Made by a program: the position numbers and the translations under genes. 47,500 nt of DNA from Brevibacillus choshinensis (GTDB lineage Bacteria > Bacillota > Bacilli > Brevibacillales > Brevibacillaceae), in NCBI RefSeq assembly GCF_001420695.1, contig NZ_LJJB01000015.1, positions 225,001 through 272,500 on the forward strand, in the 5' to 3' direction. A model generated the notes under the pieces. That model was given only the letters and a program-made list of their open reading frames with translations, did not search any database and was not told the DNA's origin. Below, piece by piece: positions 32,835 to 41,541 of the stretch (position 1 is its first letter; every line of letters starts with the position of its first letter).

Positions 32835-35018
32835 TCACAGTTTACTCCCTCTCAGCCGCAAGGAGTTCAACACAACGGAAAGGGAGCTAAAGGCCATCGC
32901 GATCCCTGCCATCCATGGTGCCAGAAAGCCGATCATGGTCGCTGGAATGGCAACCGTATTGTAAAAGAGAGCCCAGAATAAGTTTTGTCGGATGTTCTTC
33001 ATCGTGTGTTGACTGAGGAGGAACGCGTGGACGATCCCCATCAGATCGCCGTGCATAATCAGCACATCCGCAGAGTCTTTTGAGATATCTGCTCCGGTCC
33101 CGAGAGCGATTCCAATATGGGAAGCCATCAGAGCCGGGGCATCATTGATCCCATCACCAACCATGGCGACGGTTCTCCCTCTCTTTTGCAGATCCTGAAT
33201 GATCTGCGCCTTTTCCGCCGGCAGTCTTCCTGCGTATACTCGCGATATCCCCGCCTGTTTGGCAATACTCCACGCCGTATGTTCATTGTCACCTGTGATG
33301 ATCATGATATCTTTCCCGAGCTTTTTCAGTCGACGAACGGCGAGCTCGGCATCTTCTTTCAACGGATCGGATAGGGCGATATAACCGGCTAGCTGTCGGT
33401 TGATTGCGACCAGCATGACGATTTTCCCCTCCGTGGCGTGTGAATGAATGCGTTCCCTTATAGGGGCTACGTCTATGCTATGGCTGTGCATTAGCTTGGC
33501 AGAGCCTACAATGACCGAATGTCCGTGTACGCTGGCGATGATCCCATATCCTGGCAAAGGTGTGAACCCAGTTGGTGTAGGGATCGGTATCCCCCGATTT
33601 TTCATGTAGGTGACGATCGCTGCTGCTAGAGGATGTTCGGATGCCGTTTCAGCCGCTGCCACCAGACACATGAACTCTTCTTTTGACCAGTTTTGCGTAT
33701 AGATGTCCAAGACCTCGTGTTTGCCTTTTGTCAGGGTACCTGTTTTGTCCAATATGACGGTATCTACCTTTTGCAGCGTCTCCAGGTCCTTGCCCTGCTT
33801 GAATAAAATGCCCAGCTGTGCGGCTCGACCGGAGGCGACCAGAATGGACATCGGTGTCGCCAGCCCTAATGCACACGGACAAGCGATGATGAGTACCGCA
33901 ATTGCTTTTTCCAGTGATTGTCCAAAGTCATGAGAAGTAAACAGATAATACCACGCCAAAAAAGAAGTAACCGCAATCGTAATGATGATGGGCACAAATA
34001 TATCGGTCATCTCGTCTGCCATCCGTTGGATCGGTGCTTTGGACATCTGTGCTTCTTCTACCGTTTTGATAACTTGCGTGAGTGCTGTTTCGTTACCTAC
34101 TTTTGTCGTTTTTACTTTTAGCCATCCATTTTGGTTCAACGTCGCTCCGATGACCGTTTGCCCGCTCCACTTCTCGACAGGCAGACTTTCACCAGTAAAG
34201 ATAGACTGGTCTACCGTCGATTGACCCTCGATGACGAGACCATCTGTAGGGATTCGTTCGCCAGGCTTGACGATAAAAATATCCCCGACGACCAGCTCCG
34301 TTACCGGAACGGCGGTAATGCCTGTCGGACGCACCACATTCGCAACTTTAGGCTGCAGATGATGCAATTGCCGGATCGCGTTTTTACTCCGGTCCTTGGC
34401 CATCGCCTCCAAATATTTGCCTAGCAAGAGAAAGGTAAAAATGACCGCACATGTCTCATAGTAGAGCGTAAGCCCATGCGAAGAGGTTGGCGAGGTGGCA
34501 AAGGTAAGATAATGGCTATAAAAAAAGGCAGCCGACGTACTCAGAACAACCAGCACATCCATGTTGGCCGTCCTGTTTCTCACTGCATTCCAAGCCCCAA
34601 CATAAAAGGGATAACCAATCCAAAACTGAATGGGGAGCGCCAATCCTAATTGAAAGTAGGGATGCAGGAACAAAGGCGGCACCCAGATGAACGAGGAAAT
34701 AGAAAAGTGGGCAGCCATCGCCCAGAGAAACGGAATCGTCAGGATGCACGAAAATAAAAACCGACGGAACAGGTCATTCTTTTCCGAATGTGTCTCTCCT
34801 TCTTGCTCCAGCTTGGCCTGATACCCCAGTTTTTCAATCCTGGCAATAATCGCCCCATCATCAATTTGCTGATCGTCATACGCGACGCGCGCTTTGTTGG
34901 TCGTCAAGCTCACCTGAACTTCTATGACACCATTCGTTTTTGTCAGTATTTTTTCGATCCGACTCGCGCAAGCAGCACAAGTCATTCCCGTGACCTGATA
35001 GGTCTGCCTCATGGTCAT
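32835..35018 (-). CDS. copA: Cu+-type P1B ATPase
   Basis: A 727-residue copper-transporting ATPase. A single N-terminal metal domain has GMTCAAC (11-17); CPC is at 380-382, TGES near 275, phosphorylation DKTGT at 424-428, the nucleotide-site HP in SEHPLAAA, and [22 protein letters not shown] at the C-terminus. These are the Cu+ group motifs. Bacillus CopA exporters usually carry two metal domains, so one domain plus the neighbours (a YtkA-like lipoprotein and a TauE/SafE-like membrane protein) leaves open a CcoI/FixI-like role in feeding copper to cytochrome oxidase. The start at 35018 has GGGGTG seven bases upstream. Confidence 0.88.
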   Translation of the reverse strand: MTMRQTYQVTGMTCAACASRIEKILTKTNGVIEVQVSLTTNKARVAYDDQQIDDGAIIARIEKLGYQAKLEQEGETHSEKNDLFRRFLFSCILTIPFLWAMAAHFSISSFIWVPPLFLHPYFQLGLALPIQFWIGYPFYVGAWNAVRNRTANMDVLVVLSTSAAFFYSHYLTFATSPTSSHGLTLYYETCAVIFTFLLLGKYLEAMAKDRSKNAIRQLHHLQPKVANVVRPTGITAVPVTELVVGDIFIVKPGERIPTDGLVIEGQSTVDQSIFTGESLPVEKWSGQTVIGATLNQNGWLKVKTTKVGNETALTQVIKTVEEAQMSKAPIQRMADEMTDIFVPIIITIAVTSFLAWYYLFTSHDFGQSLEKAIAVLIIACPCALGLATPMSILVASGRAAQLGILFKQGKDLETLQKVDTVILDKTGTLTKGKHEVLDIYTQNWSKEEFMCLVAAAETASEHPLAAAIVTYMKNRGIPIPTPTGFTPLPGYGIIASVHGHSVIVGSAKLMHSHSIDVAPIRERIHSHATEGKIVMLVAINRQLAGYIALSDPLKEDAELAVRRLKKLGKDIMIITGDNEHTAWSIAKQAGISRVYAGRLPAEKAQIIQDLQKRGRTVAMVGDGINDAPALMASHIGIALGTGADISKDSADVLIMHGDLMGIVHAFLLSQHTMKNIRQNLFWALFYNTVAIPATMIGFLAPWMAGIAMAFSSLSVVLNSLRLRGSKL

Positions 35019-35170
35019 CTATGAACACCCCTTTGTTACAACCGCATGTCCCGCTGTAATACGTATGCGCAACCAAAAGGATTTAGAAATGAAAGCAGAT
35101 AAATCGAATGGAACCGTCGTTTTCTGAATACGATAGGGTGCTTGCATTACGGAGAGAAAGCGGTGATCCT

Positions 35171-35611
35171 TTGAAACGAGATTTTCGTCTTTCTTGCCTT
35201 TTCCTTGCTGCCTTCTTATCGCTGTCTGCATGCTCTTCTTCGCATTCCAGTCACCCCGAAGCGTCTTCCTCATCTGCTTCGGAGTCGGGTAAGCTGACCT
35301 TGCAGGAATTTTCCCTACCCATTCAAGTAAACATCCAGCCCGCACCGCCCAAAATCCTCAATGAAAATGAGCTGCATATCGTGCTGCCGAAAGATCAAAC
35401 TGACAAATGGAAGAACGCGAAAGTCTCGGTCATCGTGTCGATGCCGAGTATGGATCACGGAGATCTGCAGGTAACAGCGGAGTATAAGGAAACGGGAGAG
35501 TTTGTCGCAAAAATCGTGCCTACGATGGTTGGCGAATGGAAAGCCGATATTACATTCGAAGTAGATGGAAAATCCTCGATGGTGTCTTATCCCTTTGTCG
35601 CGGAGCCCTGA
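35171..35611 (+). CDS. YtkA/FixH-like lipoprotein
   Basis: A 146-residue lipoprotein. TTG at 35171 opens a signal with basic residues, a hydrophobic core and the lipobox LSAC (Cys at about 21), followed by a Ser-rich linker. The beta domain (about 60-146) has VIVSMPSMDHGDLQV, typical of YtkA-like domains, where Met/His residues can bind copper. The upstream in-frame ATG at 35108 has no ribosome binding site and would bury the signal. It is divergent from the copper ATPase and convergent with the TauE/SafE-like gene, three bases apart at their stops. Confidence 0.75.
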   Translation: MKRDFRLSCLFLAAFLSLSACSSSHSSHPEASSSSASESGKLTLQEFSLPIQVNIQPAPPKILNENELHIVLPKDQTDKWKNAKVSVIVSMPSMDHGDLQVTAEYKETGEFVAKIVPTMVGEWKADITFEVDGKSSMVSYPFVAEP

Positions 35612-35614
35612 TTG

Positions 35615-36301
35615 CTACCAGAGCCATGGATTCACATGAGGGACCCAGCCATTGATCACCAGCCCTCGCATAATGGAGATTACCCCGATATAAATGGCGA
35701 GCAAATTGGCGAACATCAAAATTTTGGAGCGAAGCGTTCTGGATAAGACCACGGAGAACAACCCTATGAAAAACAGGGCTGGCAATGTCCCAATTCCAAA
35801 AAAAGTAAGAGTGAGGACACCCTCCAGCATGCTACCGGAAGCGGCTGCTTTCATATGCATCGTATAGGTCAAGCCACATGGCAAAAAGCCCAGCAACAAC
35901 CCGCTAAAGAAAATCGGCAGCACGCCGGGGCGGGATTTTTGTTTTTCCAGCCACCGCTGTGCGAAAGGCACCTGCAGAACCGACCATCGACTGATTGGCA
36001 GCGCTACCTTTTTGAAGACCCAAAGCAGAATCAAAAGCCCACCCAGCACATTGGCGATTCCCTGAAAACCAACGATCGTTCCCGCCGCATCCACAAACGA
36101 GCCGATCAATCCCATAAATGCCCCCACGCCCATGTACGTCACGATCCTGCCCAGATTGTACGCCATAACCGTTTGCAGCATGGAAGATTGCGATTGGAGA
36201 GTCCAAGCCGACATGATCCCTCCACACATGCCGATGCAATGGGGTGCACTAAAGAGTCCCGTCAGTGTCAGGAGCAAATAATCGTACAGGCTCGCATGCA
36301 T
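35615..36301 (-). CDS. TauE/SafE (UreH)-like membrane protein
   Basis: A 228-residue protein with about six transmembrane segments. The first carries HCIGMCGG (about 21-28) and the fourth LPCGLTY (about 144-150), conserved cysteines in the SafE-like branch related to DsbD/CcdA. In proteobacteria such genes follow ccoGHIS and are linked to copper or redox maturation of cbb3 oxidase. Here it neighbours a Cu+-ATPase and a YtkA-like lipoprotein, supporting a copper role. AAGGGA supports the start. Confidence 0.8.
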   Translation of the reverse strand: MHASLYDYLLLTLTGLFSAPHCIGMCGGIMSAWTLQSQSSMLQTVMAYNLGRIVTYMGVGAFMGLIGSFVDAAGTIVGFQGIANVLGGLLILLWVFKKVALPISRWSVLQVPFAQRWLEKQKSRPGVLPIFFSGLLLGFLPCGLTYTMHMKAAASGSMLEGVLTLTFFGIGTLPALFFIGLFSVVLSRTLRSKILMFANLLAIYIGVISIMRGLVINGWVPHVNPWLW

Positions 36302-36422
36302 GTGCCGATCCCTTCCTTTGATCCGATGTGTTGTCCTCTCTTTTAGTTACTTCTGTCCTTGCCGGATTATGACTGCCAATTGAATAGGAAAGGTAAGACT
36401 GGTTGGCACCTTGCCATGACAT

Positions 36423-36454
36423 AAAAAAACTGCCAGTGTATGTCCGGCAGTTTT
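36423..36454 (-). terminator. Terminator of the GNAT gene
   Basis: AAAACTGCC (36426-36434) pairs with GGCAGTTTT (36446-36454), followed by T7 on the minus strand. Confidence 0.85.
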
Positions 36455-36471
36455 CATGGAAATGCGTCCCT

Positions 36472-36933
36472 CTATTTGTTAATCAGCACTTTGCCCATGC
36501 ATATACTCACTGCACTATCTACATAGGGCTCATATCGATCAATCACTTCATAACCCAGTTTATCGTATAACGATACGGCTTCTGGCTGATTTTTCCCTGT
36601 CTCCAGGATCGCCCGCTCTTTTCCCATTTCCACGGCCCATGCTTCCAGCTCCCCGAGAATCTTCTTGGCGATTCCCTTGCCACGCGCCTCATTGTCGACG
36701 TACATCCGTTTTATTTCCACGACGCCCTGTTCTGCTCTTTCTCGAAAACATCCGCACCCTACCGGACTGTTGTCTACGTATGCAACAACGACCTTTGCAT
36801 CCAATTTGATGACGTTAAACGCCACAAACGATTGTTGGTTATCCGGGTATCGATTCCAAAGATCTTTGTCGAGCAATTCAACTAAAAGTCCAAAGTCAGG
36901 GTGATCGGCAGAGGTTCTCGTCAAGCTGATCAT
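36472..36933 (-). CDS. GNAT-family N-acetyltransferase
   Basis: A 153-residue acetyltransferase. The acetyl-CoA pyrophosphate loop is in EARGKGIAKKILGELE (about 82-97), preceded by VEIKRMYVD and followed by LETGKNQPEAVSLYDKLGY. These are the standard GNAT motifs A and B. The substrate is unknown. AGGAGA supports the start. Single-gene unit. Confidence 0.9.
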   Translation of the reverse strand: MISLTRTSADHPDFGLLVELLDKDLWNRYPDNQQSFVAFNVIKLDAKVVVAYVDNSPVGCGCFRERAEQGVVEIKRMYVDNEARGKGIAKKILGELEAWAVEMGKERAILETGKNQPEAVSLYDKLGYEVIDRYEPYVDSAVSICMGKVLINK

Positions 36934-37067
36934 GTTCTAAACATCTCCTGTCGTAATAGGATGCGGACGACATCTACATTCATTTGCTCCTATAGTAGCA
37001 CGCCCATTCGCGCTCCTCAACAACAGATGTAAGAAAACCTAACACCGCTTTCGAAAATCCATTCCTG

Positions 37068-37547
37068 CTATCGAAGCGCGAGGATGAATGATGCCAATGC
37101 AGCAAGAGACGCTAAGGTTCGAACGTGGTTCCACGCCGTCCAACTGGAGATGTAACGCGTCCATACTTCTGCTCCTTCGGTACTGCTCGGGTCTACGGTT
37201 GCCAGCACATCGTTCAGCGGTACGTTACACATGATCGTCACCAAGAAAGAGCCTACTACATAAAGCAAACCACCCATGAGTAGGTAAACCGCGTCCCCTT
37301 CCCCCCACTTGAAAAAAGAGAAGATCGTCAAGACTACACTCGTCAACGCAGTTCCCATGAAAACCGTACTAAACAACGGATTAAGCACCGCAATGTTAAT
37401 CGATTGCATAGCTGCAATGCCTTGCTCGGATGGCAGTCGGCTGAGAGCTGTCATCACGAATGCCGAAAAAGCAAAGAACAATCCCGCTATCAACCCAGTA
37501 CCCAGTGCCGAGAGAAAGGTTAGACTAACAAGTAAGCGATCCATCAT
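37068..37547 (-). CDS. DUF1772 (anthrone-oxygenase-like) membrane protein
   Basis: A 159-residue protein with four hydrophobic segments. LIAGLFFAFSAFVMTAL at the N-terminus and PLNDVLA followed by W..Y...W..WNHVRTLAS at the C-terminus are the DUF1772 signature. Relatives act on anthrones or noranthrones in fungi; bacterial roles are unknown. It overlaps the end of the NmrA-like gene by four bases (ATGA), so the two are co-translated under the MarR-type regulator upstream. Confidence 0.85.
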   Translation of the reverse strand: MMDRLLVSLTFLSALGTGLIAGLFFAFSAFVMTALSRLPSEQGIAAMQSINIAVLNPLFSTVFMGTALTSVVLTIFSFFKWGEGDAVYLLMGGLLYVVGSFLVTIMCNVPLNDVLATVDPSSTEGAEVWTRYISSWTAWNHVRTLASLAALASFILALR

Positions 37548-38389
37548 TTCAGTTCACTCCATATCCCGGTCGCGGCGGTGTCTCGCGCGTAGTCAGCGAA
37601 GTCTCTCGGTGCCCGACCCAATGCGCGTTGGACTCCGTCTGTCAGGTGAGAGTTACGGCCGTCCAAGACCTTGGTAAACAAATCAGTCAACAACTCCGTA
37701 ATTTCCACTGGAGTATGATGCTGTACCAGCATGGAGGAAAACTGCTCGGCAGAGAGAGGCACGTAGCGAACGGCTCTACCACTTGCCTTGGCAATTTCCT
37801 CCGTTGCTTCCGCGAATGTGATCGCACGCGGACCGGTCAGTTCGTATAGCTCTCCGACATGCCCGTTCTCCATAAGCGCTGCTACCGCTACGTCCGCGAT
37901 ATCATCGGCGTCGACAAACGGTTCTCTCACATCTACGGTCGGGAGAGCAACGGTACCGCTCTGCACCTGTTCGAGCAAAAAGTTTTCGCTGAAATTTTGG
38001 CAGAACCAGCTAGCCCTCAGGATCGTCCAGTCAGCGCCCGAGTCCCGTAATGCTTGCTCACTGCGCTGTGCTTCTTCTTCCCCTCGCCCGGACAACAAAA
38101 CCAGCCTTTTGATACCGTTCTTGACGGCCAGCTTAGCGAACGCACCAACTGCCTCGGCTGCCCCTGGCATCGCTAGATCAGGATAATACGTGATATACAC
38201 AGCCTTTACATCCTGGAGCACCGGCTCCCAAGTTGCTTGATTTTCCCAATCGAAGGCAGGTTCCCCATAGCGAGAGCCGATTCGTATAGGCATACCTCGC
38301 TTCACGAGTCGCTCCGCCACACGGCGCCCCGTCTTCCCTGTACCACCCAGAATCAAAAATGGTTTCATCTTGCTCGTATCATTGTTCAT
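37544..38389 (-). CDS. NmrA/SDR-like NAD(P)H-binding protein
   Basis: A 281-residue atypical short-chain dehydrogenase. The nucleotide motif GGTGKTG lies near residues 15-21, with LVLLSGRG and a DADDIADVA block farther on, as in NmrA-type and NAD(P)H:quinone reductase 2 (QOR2) sensors. Without a YxxxK site it may sense redox state or reduce small quinones. ATG 38389 has AAGGAGG six bases upstream; the ATG at 38410 does not. It pairs with DUF1772, and both are divergent in control from nothing else: a MarR gene follows upstream on the same strand. Confidence 0.85.
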   Translation of the reverse strand: MNNDTSKMKPFLILGGTGKTGRRVAERLVKRGMPIRIGSRYGEPAFDWENQATWEPVLQDVKAVYITYYPDLAMPGAAEAVGAFAKLAVKNGIKRLVLLSGRGEEEAQRSEQALRDSGADWTILRASWFCQNFSENFLLEQVQSGTVALPTVDVREPFVDADDIADVAVAALMENGHVGELYELTGPRAITFAEATEEIAKASGRAVRYVPLSAEQFSSMLVQHHTPVEITELLTDLFTKVLDGRNSHLTDGVQRALGRAPRDFADYARDTAATGIWSELK

Positions 38390-38536
38390 TTGAATCCTCC
38401 TTGTACCCATATTTTTTTCCCTAAAAGACGATGCACGGAACGAGCTTTTGCGTCATCACCTCCTCTCAAAGCTTGCTGTGGTTGATTTCCATGGCAGAGT
38501 GCCTATGTCCAAATGAAGGAGTTCATCGTTTTTATA

Positions 38537-38550
38537 TTTGTATGCACAAA
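38537..38550. promoter_or_regulatory. Candidate MarR operator upstream of the NmrA-like gene
   Basis: TTTGTATGCACAAA has perfect five-base arms. A similar site, TTTGTACATACAA, lies ahead of the MarR gene (39048-39060). Confidence 0.5.
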
Positions 38551-38580
38551 CAAATATTACTGTAAAAATATAGAACGTCA

Positions 38581-39009
38581 TCATTCTATATTTTCTAATC
38601 GATCACTAACCTGGTCAAGGTAAAGGGATAATTCATCTCCTTCTTTTGCCCCCAAGATCGCAGCGTAGCGACTACGCAAGCTATTCCAGCATTCGTTTAT
38701 GACACCTTCCAATGCCTTCCCTTTTTCCGTTGTATAGATGAGCGACAATCGGCCCTCGACACGGTTGTAGATCAGCCCTTTTCCCATGAGCTTCTCGATA
38801 AAACGAGTTACAGTAGACGGTTGCAAATGTAGAATTTCCCCCAACTCTTTCTGTGCAATTCCTTCCTTTTCGTACACTGCCATTAATAAAAATGCATAGG
38901 TCGGCGACAAGCCACTTACCGCAAATTCTTCGTCGGCCATTTTGGTGATCACCCTACTCAGTCGGTTTGCAGTGAAGTACAAGCATTCTTTTAAATAGAT
39001 CTCCAACAT
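38581..39009 (-). CDS. MarR-family transcriptional regulator
   Basis: A 142-residue winged-helix regulator. AQKELGEILHLQPSTVTRFIEKLMGKGLI is the helix-turn-helix and VEGRLSLIYTTEKG the wing. It lies upstream of the NmrA/DUF1772 pair on the same strand, and both intergenic regions carry a similar TTTGTA...ACAAA palindrome. It is therefore the probable repressor of itself and that pair. The ligand is unknown. Confidence 0.88.
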   Translation of the reverse strand: MLEIYLKECLYFTANRLSRVITKMADEEFAVSGLSPTYAFLLMAVYEKEGIAQKELGEILHLQPSTVTRFIEKLMGKGLIYNRVEGRLSLIYTTEKGKALEGVINECWNSLRSRYAAILGAKEGDELSLYLDQVSDRLENIE

Positions 39010-39047
39010 CGTAGCAGCCTCATTTCTACATCAAGAAGATAAAATTG

Positions 39048-39060
39048 TTTGTACATACAA
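39048..39060. promoter_or_regulatory. Candidate MarR operator upstream of the MarR gene
   Basis: TTTGTACATACAA contains arms TTGTA/TACAA, similar to the site at 38537-38550, 39 bases ahead of the MarR start. Confidence 0.5.
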
Positions 39061-39155
39061 CTGTAATGGATTTCCAATCCAATGTAAAGCCTAATTTTGA
39101 AGACAGAGCCATTCCATTTTTGGATCGGAATAGCCCTGATCTATTCAAACAACAA

Positions 39156-40082
39156 TCAGAACGGCTCTTCATCTGCCAGTGCCCGCTTGATCGTTGCCCT
39201 GGCTTCATCTGCGACTTTTTCGTCTTGATCCGCGATCGCTTGCATCCAGATCAACATCGGAATGTAAACAGCGATCATGCGAGCCAACCGCTTCGTCTCC
39301 TCCTCCACTTCCCCATATTCCGCAAAAAATAGTGGACGTGCCTGTGGAGGCAAAAAGCTGTAGGCGACACTCAAATCACAGGCAGGGTGACCTACATTCA
39401 TATCACCCCAGTCAATAATACCTGACACCTTCCCCTGCTCATCCACCAGCATATTTTTAAAATGAAGATCTCCATGCAGAAATACATCTGGCTGTTGTAC
39501 GGGATCTGTTTGCACCTGATCCAAATACCCCGCCATCGCAAGCCGCTCCTCCTCCTGCATGTGATCGTTGAGGTCGGCGAAGAATCGCCGCATTTTTTCT
39601 TTTCGCCCGGCAACATCCCTGAGATTCCGATGATCATACGGCGCTCCACTCTCACGGGCAAGCTGTGGTGGAAAGGTGTGCAGCTTCTTCAAGAAACGAG
39701 CCAGCGCAGTTGCCGACGCTGCACGTTGTTCATCCGCTACACCCAAAGGAAATTCTCCCGATACATAGGTGTACCCCAGAAATGGCATCGGGTATTCATC
39801 GTTCCCTTGGCCGTAAAAGAGCGGCTGGGGACACGGAATCGTCATATAGTCCGCGAGCTTTGGCAAGAGCCTGCCTTCCATTTTGATCAAATCAATCGCA
39901 ACGTTTCTGCGTGGAAACCGAAAAATATATTCGTCTCCAACCAGATACACCGTGTTGTCCCACCCATTGCCTATTAGTTTGATCCGCATTGAGGTTAATT
40001 CGGGGAACTGACTGTAAATCAAGCGCTGAACCAGTTCCTCTGAAACCTCCCAATCCGCATCCCATTGGTTTGTGTTTGCCAC
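39156..40082 (-). CDS. Aminoglycoside phosphotransferase-family kinase
   Basis: A 308-residue APH/choline kinase-fold enzyme. It has the catalytic loop LHGDLHFKNML with Asp and Asn, and the metal motif IIDWGDMNVGHPACDLS. The N-lobe has WDNTVYLVGDEYIFRFPRR with the conserved Lys/Arg region. It phosphorylates a small hydroxylated compound; antibiotic resistance is possible but not shown. GTG 40082 is chosen because GGAGGAGGAG lies eight bases upstream. The 54 codons upstream to 40244 run into a terminator hairpin and lack a site. Confidence 0.85.
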   Translation of the reverse strand: MANTNQWDADWEVSEELVQRLIYSQFPELTSMRIKLIGNGWDNTVYLVGDEYIFRFPRRNVAIDLIKMEGRLLPKLADYMTIPCPQPLFYGQGNDEYPMPFLGYTYVSGEFPLGVADEQRAASATALARFLKKLHTFPPQLARESGAPYDHRNLRDVAGRKEKMRRFFADLNDHMQEEERLAMAGYLDQVQTDPVQQPDVFLHGDLHFKNMLVDEQGKVSGIIDWGDMNVGHPACDLSVAYSFLPPQARPLFFAEYGEVEEETKRLARMIAVYIPMLIWMQAIADQDEKVADEARATIKRALADEEPF

Positions 40083-40191
40083 GCCGTGTTCTCCTCCTCC
40101 ATCATGCAGATGTTCGTCTATCTTTCGTTCCCGCTTGCTACGTACTCCCTCGTGTTTTAATAGAGTAACGAGAATGGATAATAAAGGCAAG

Positions 40192-40242
40192 AAGCGCCTT
40201 TGACCACGGAATTCTGCTTTCCGTGACCTAGGGGCGCTTTTC
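40192..40242. terminator. Nested hairpin upstream of the kinase gene
   Basis: AAGCGCC (40192-40198) pairs with GGCGCTT (40233-40239), and CACGGAA (40205-40211) with TTCCGTG (40219-40225). T-tracts flank it on both sides. It probably ends the transcript of the chimeric ORF at 40303-40518. Confidence 0.65.
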
Positions 40243-40302
40243 ATGATCGAATATTTCTCATTTAGGGTTGGGAGGAGCCCATCGAAAGCCCACCACCAGT
40301 AC

Positions 40303-40518
40303 TTACTCGTTTTGAGCAGGGAGCTCCATTTTCAATTCCAATCCTTTGACGAATTGATCGTCTCTCACCTTTTCAGAAAAATCATCCTGATACACAAACG
40401 GCTTGATGATCAAATACTTGGTCTTCCCTGTAGTAGCATAGCCTCCATCAAACACAAGACGGATAAATGCATCCCGATCTCCTTGCTTGGCCTGGAGAAC
40501 CTGTTTGGTTAGCTCCAC
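40303..40518 (-). pseudogene. Fused remnant: ECF sigma start joined to anti-sigma-like tail
   Basis: A 71-codon frame with GTG start and AAGGAG eight bases upstream. Residues 1-22 (MELTKQVLQAKQGDRDAFIR) are the standard beginning of an ECF sigma factor. From about residue 23 the text changes to GGYATTGKTKYLIIKPFVY, which resembles the C-terminal domain of DUF4179-type anti-sigma factors, usually encoded next to such sigma genes. The simplest reading is an in-frame deletion that removed most of both genes. The family match of the tail is from memory and uncertain. Product function is doubtful. Confidence 0.5.
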
Positions 40519-40592
40519 ATTCTCTACTCCTTTCTTTGTTTTTTTGGGAGTTACAGTAATTAGATCGCCGAGCCCCAGCCATGGTCACATTG

Positions 40593-40624
40593 AAAAAGAA
40601 CTCCGCTATTTCCTGGAGTTCTTT
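40593..40624 (-). terminator. Terminator of the PAP2 phosphatase gene
   Basis: AAAGAACTCC (40595-40604) pairs with GGAGTTCTTT (40615-40624), with T5 following on the minus strand. Confidence 0.8.
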
Positions 40625-40648
40625 CATCACCCGCTTTTTTGTTGCAGA

Positions 40649-41248
40649 TCACAAATCTCTGGACTTCGTTTTTGCAGGCAAAATCGCCTGCTCTCCTTTT
40701 TCATACAGCGCAAGAATAGCATGAACCACTCGCAATCTCGGCACAATCAGATACACAGTCAGGGCAGAACCGATGCTGATCAATGCACCCACAATGACAT
40801 CCGCAGGATAGTGAACTCCGACCCAGATGCGGGAAATGCCGACGCATATCGCCAGCAGCATCCAGACAATCCCACCCTTCTTTTTGAAAAGCCAGAAGCA
40901 CATGCAAAAGGAAAAAAACAAAATCGTATGGTCACTCGGGAACGAATTGTTCACCGCTTTTTGTACCAGTTGGTTTACATTAGGCAGCTCTGCAAATGGT
41001 TGTTGGTTGAAGTGAAGGAGCCCCGCTACTTTCCCGAATAATTCAGCGAGGAAAAACGTAACCGACGCACAAACAACCATCAATCGATTCTCATTCGTTC
41101 GCGTAAACCAATAGAAAAGCGCGCTCAATGCCAAAACGTACACCATGTACTCTGCGATGACATAAAACGCAGGATTCAACGCCGGGAATTGCTTTCCCAA
41201 GTCATTGATTAACCTGAAATAATGAATATTTATGTCCATTGCACTCAT
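40649..41248 (-). CDS. bcrC: Undecaprenyl-diphosphatase, BcrC-like (PAP2 family)
   Basis: A 199-residue membrane phosphatase with about five to six spans. The PAP2 motifs are NNSFPSDHT (motif 2, His about 108) and SRIWVGVHYPADV (motif 3, Arg and His). The N-terminus NIHYFRLINDLGKQ resembles BcrC. It recycles undecaprenyl pyrophosphate at the outer membrane face, which supports wall synthesis and bacitracin tolerance. In Bacillus, bcrC is controlled by ECF sigma factors, and the adjacent sigma remnant may be what is left of that link. Start GGGGGA is eleven bases upstream. Confidence 0.82.
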   Translation of the reverse strand: MSAMDINIHYFRLINDLGKQFPALNPAFYVIAEYMVYVLALSALFYWFTRTNENRLMVVCASVTFFLAELFGKVAGLLHFNQQPFAELPNVNQLVQKAVNNSFPSDHTILFFSFCMCFWLFKKKGGIVWMLLAICVGISRIWVGVHYPADVIVGALISIGSALTVYLIVPRLRVVHAILALYEKGEQAILPAKTKSRDL

Positions 41249-41444
41249 TGAAGTAAGATCCCCCTTTTTCTCAATAGAAGAATCTTATTCGATTTGGGTG
41301 AATCGACAAATTGATTTGTCTTACATGGCATTACAGTTTTGTAAGGAAAGAGCACTACTAAATAAAGAATAAGGCCAGTTTTTACATCACAAAATCGGCA
41401 GCCTTCGTAAAATAAGTTTTAGACAGATCCTGATAAAAGAGACA

Positions 41445-41485
41445 GCGGCAGCCTAGGACGAGAAAATAAAGTCCTAGACTGCCGC
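41445..41485. terminator. Large hairpin between the MFS and bcrC-like genes
   Basis: GCGGCAG-C-CTAGGAC pairs with GTCCTAG-A-CTGCCGC (15 positions, one mismatch). The T-run is weak on both strands. The rest of 41249-41541 shows no gene. Confidence 0.6.
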
Positions 41486-41541
41486 GGACACGAAAGCAGA
41501 AAATCAAAACATCAAGCCTTCCCTTATTCTTGAGTAGTCAA

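Noticed and set aside
39156-40244. Longer version of the aminoglycoside-phosphotransferase-like gene starting at 40244
   Set aside because: The extension runs across a terminator hairpin and is Arg/Lys-rich; a strong ribosome binding site precedes GTG 40082.
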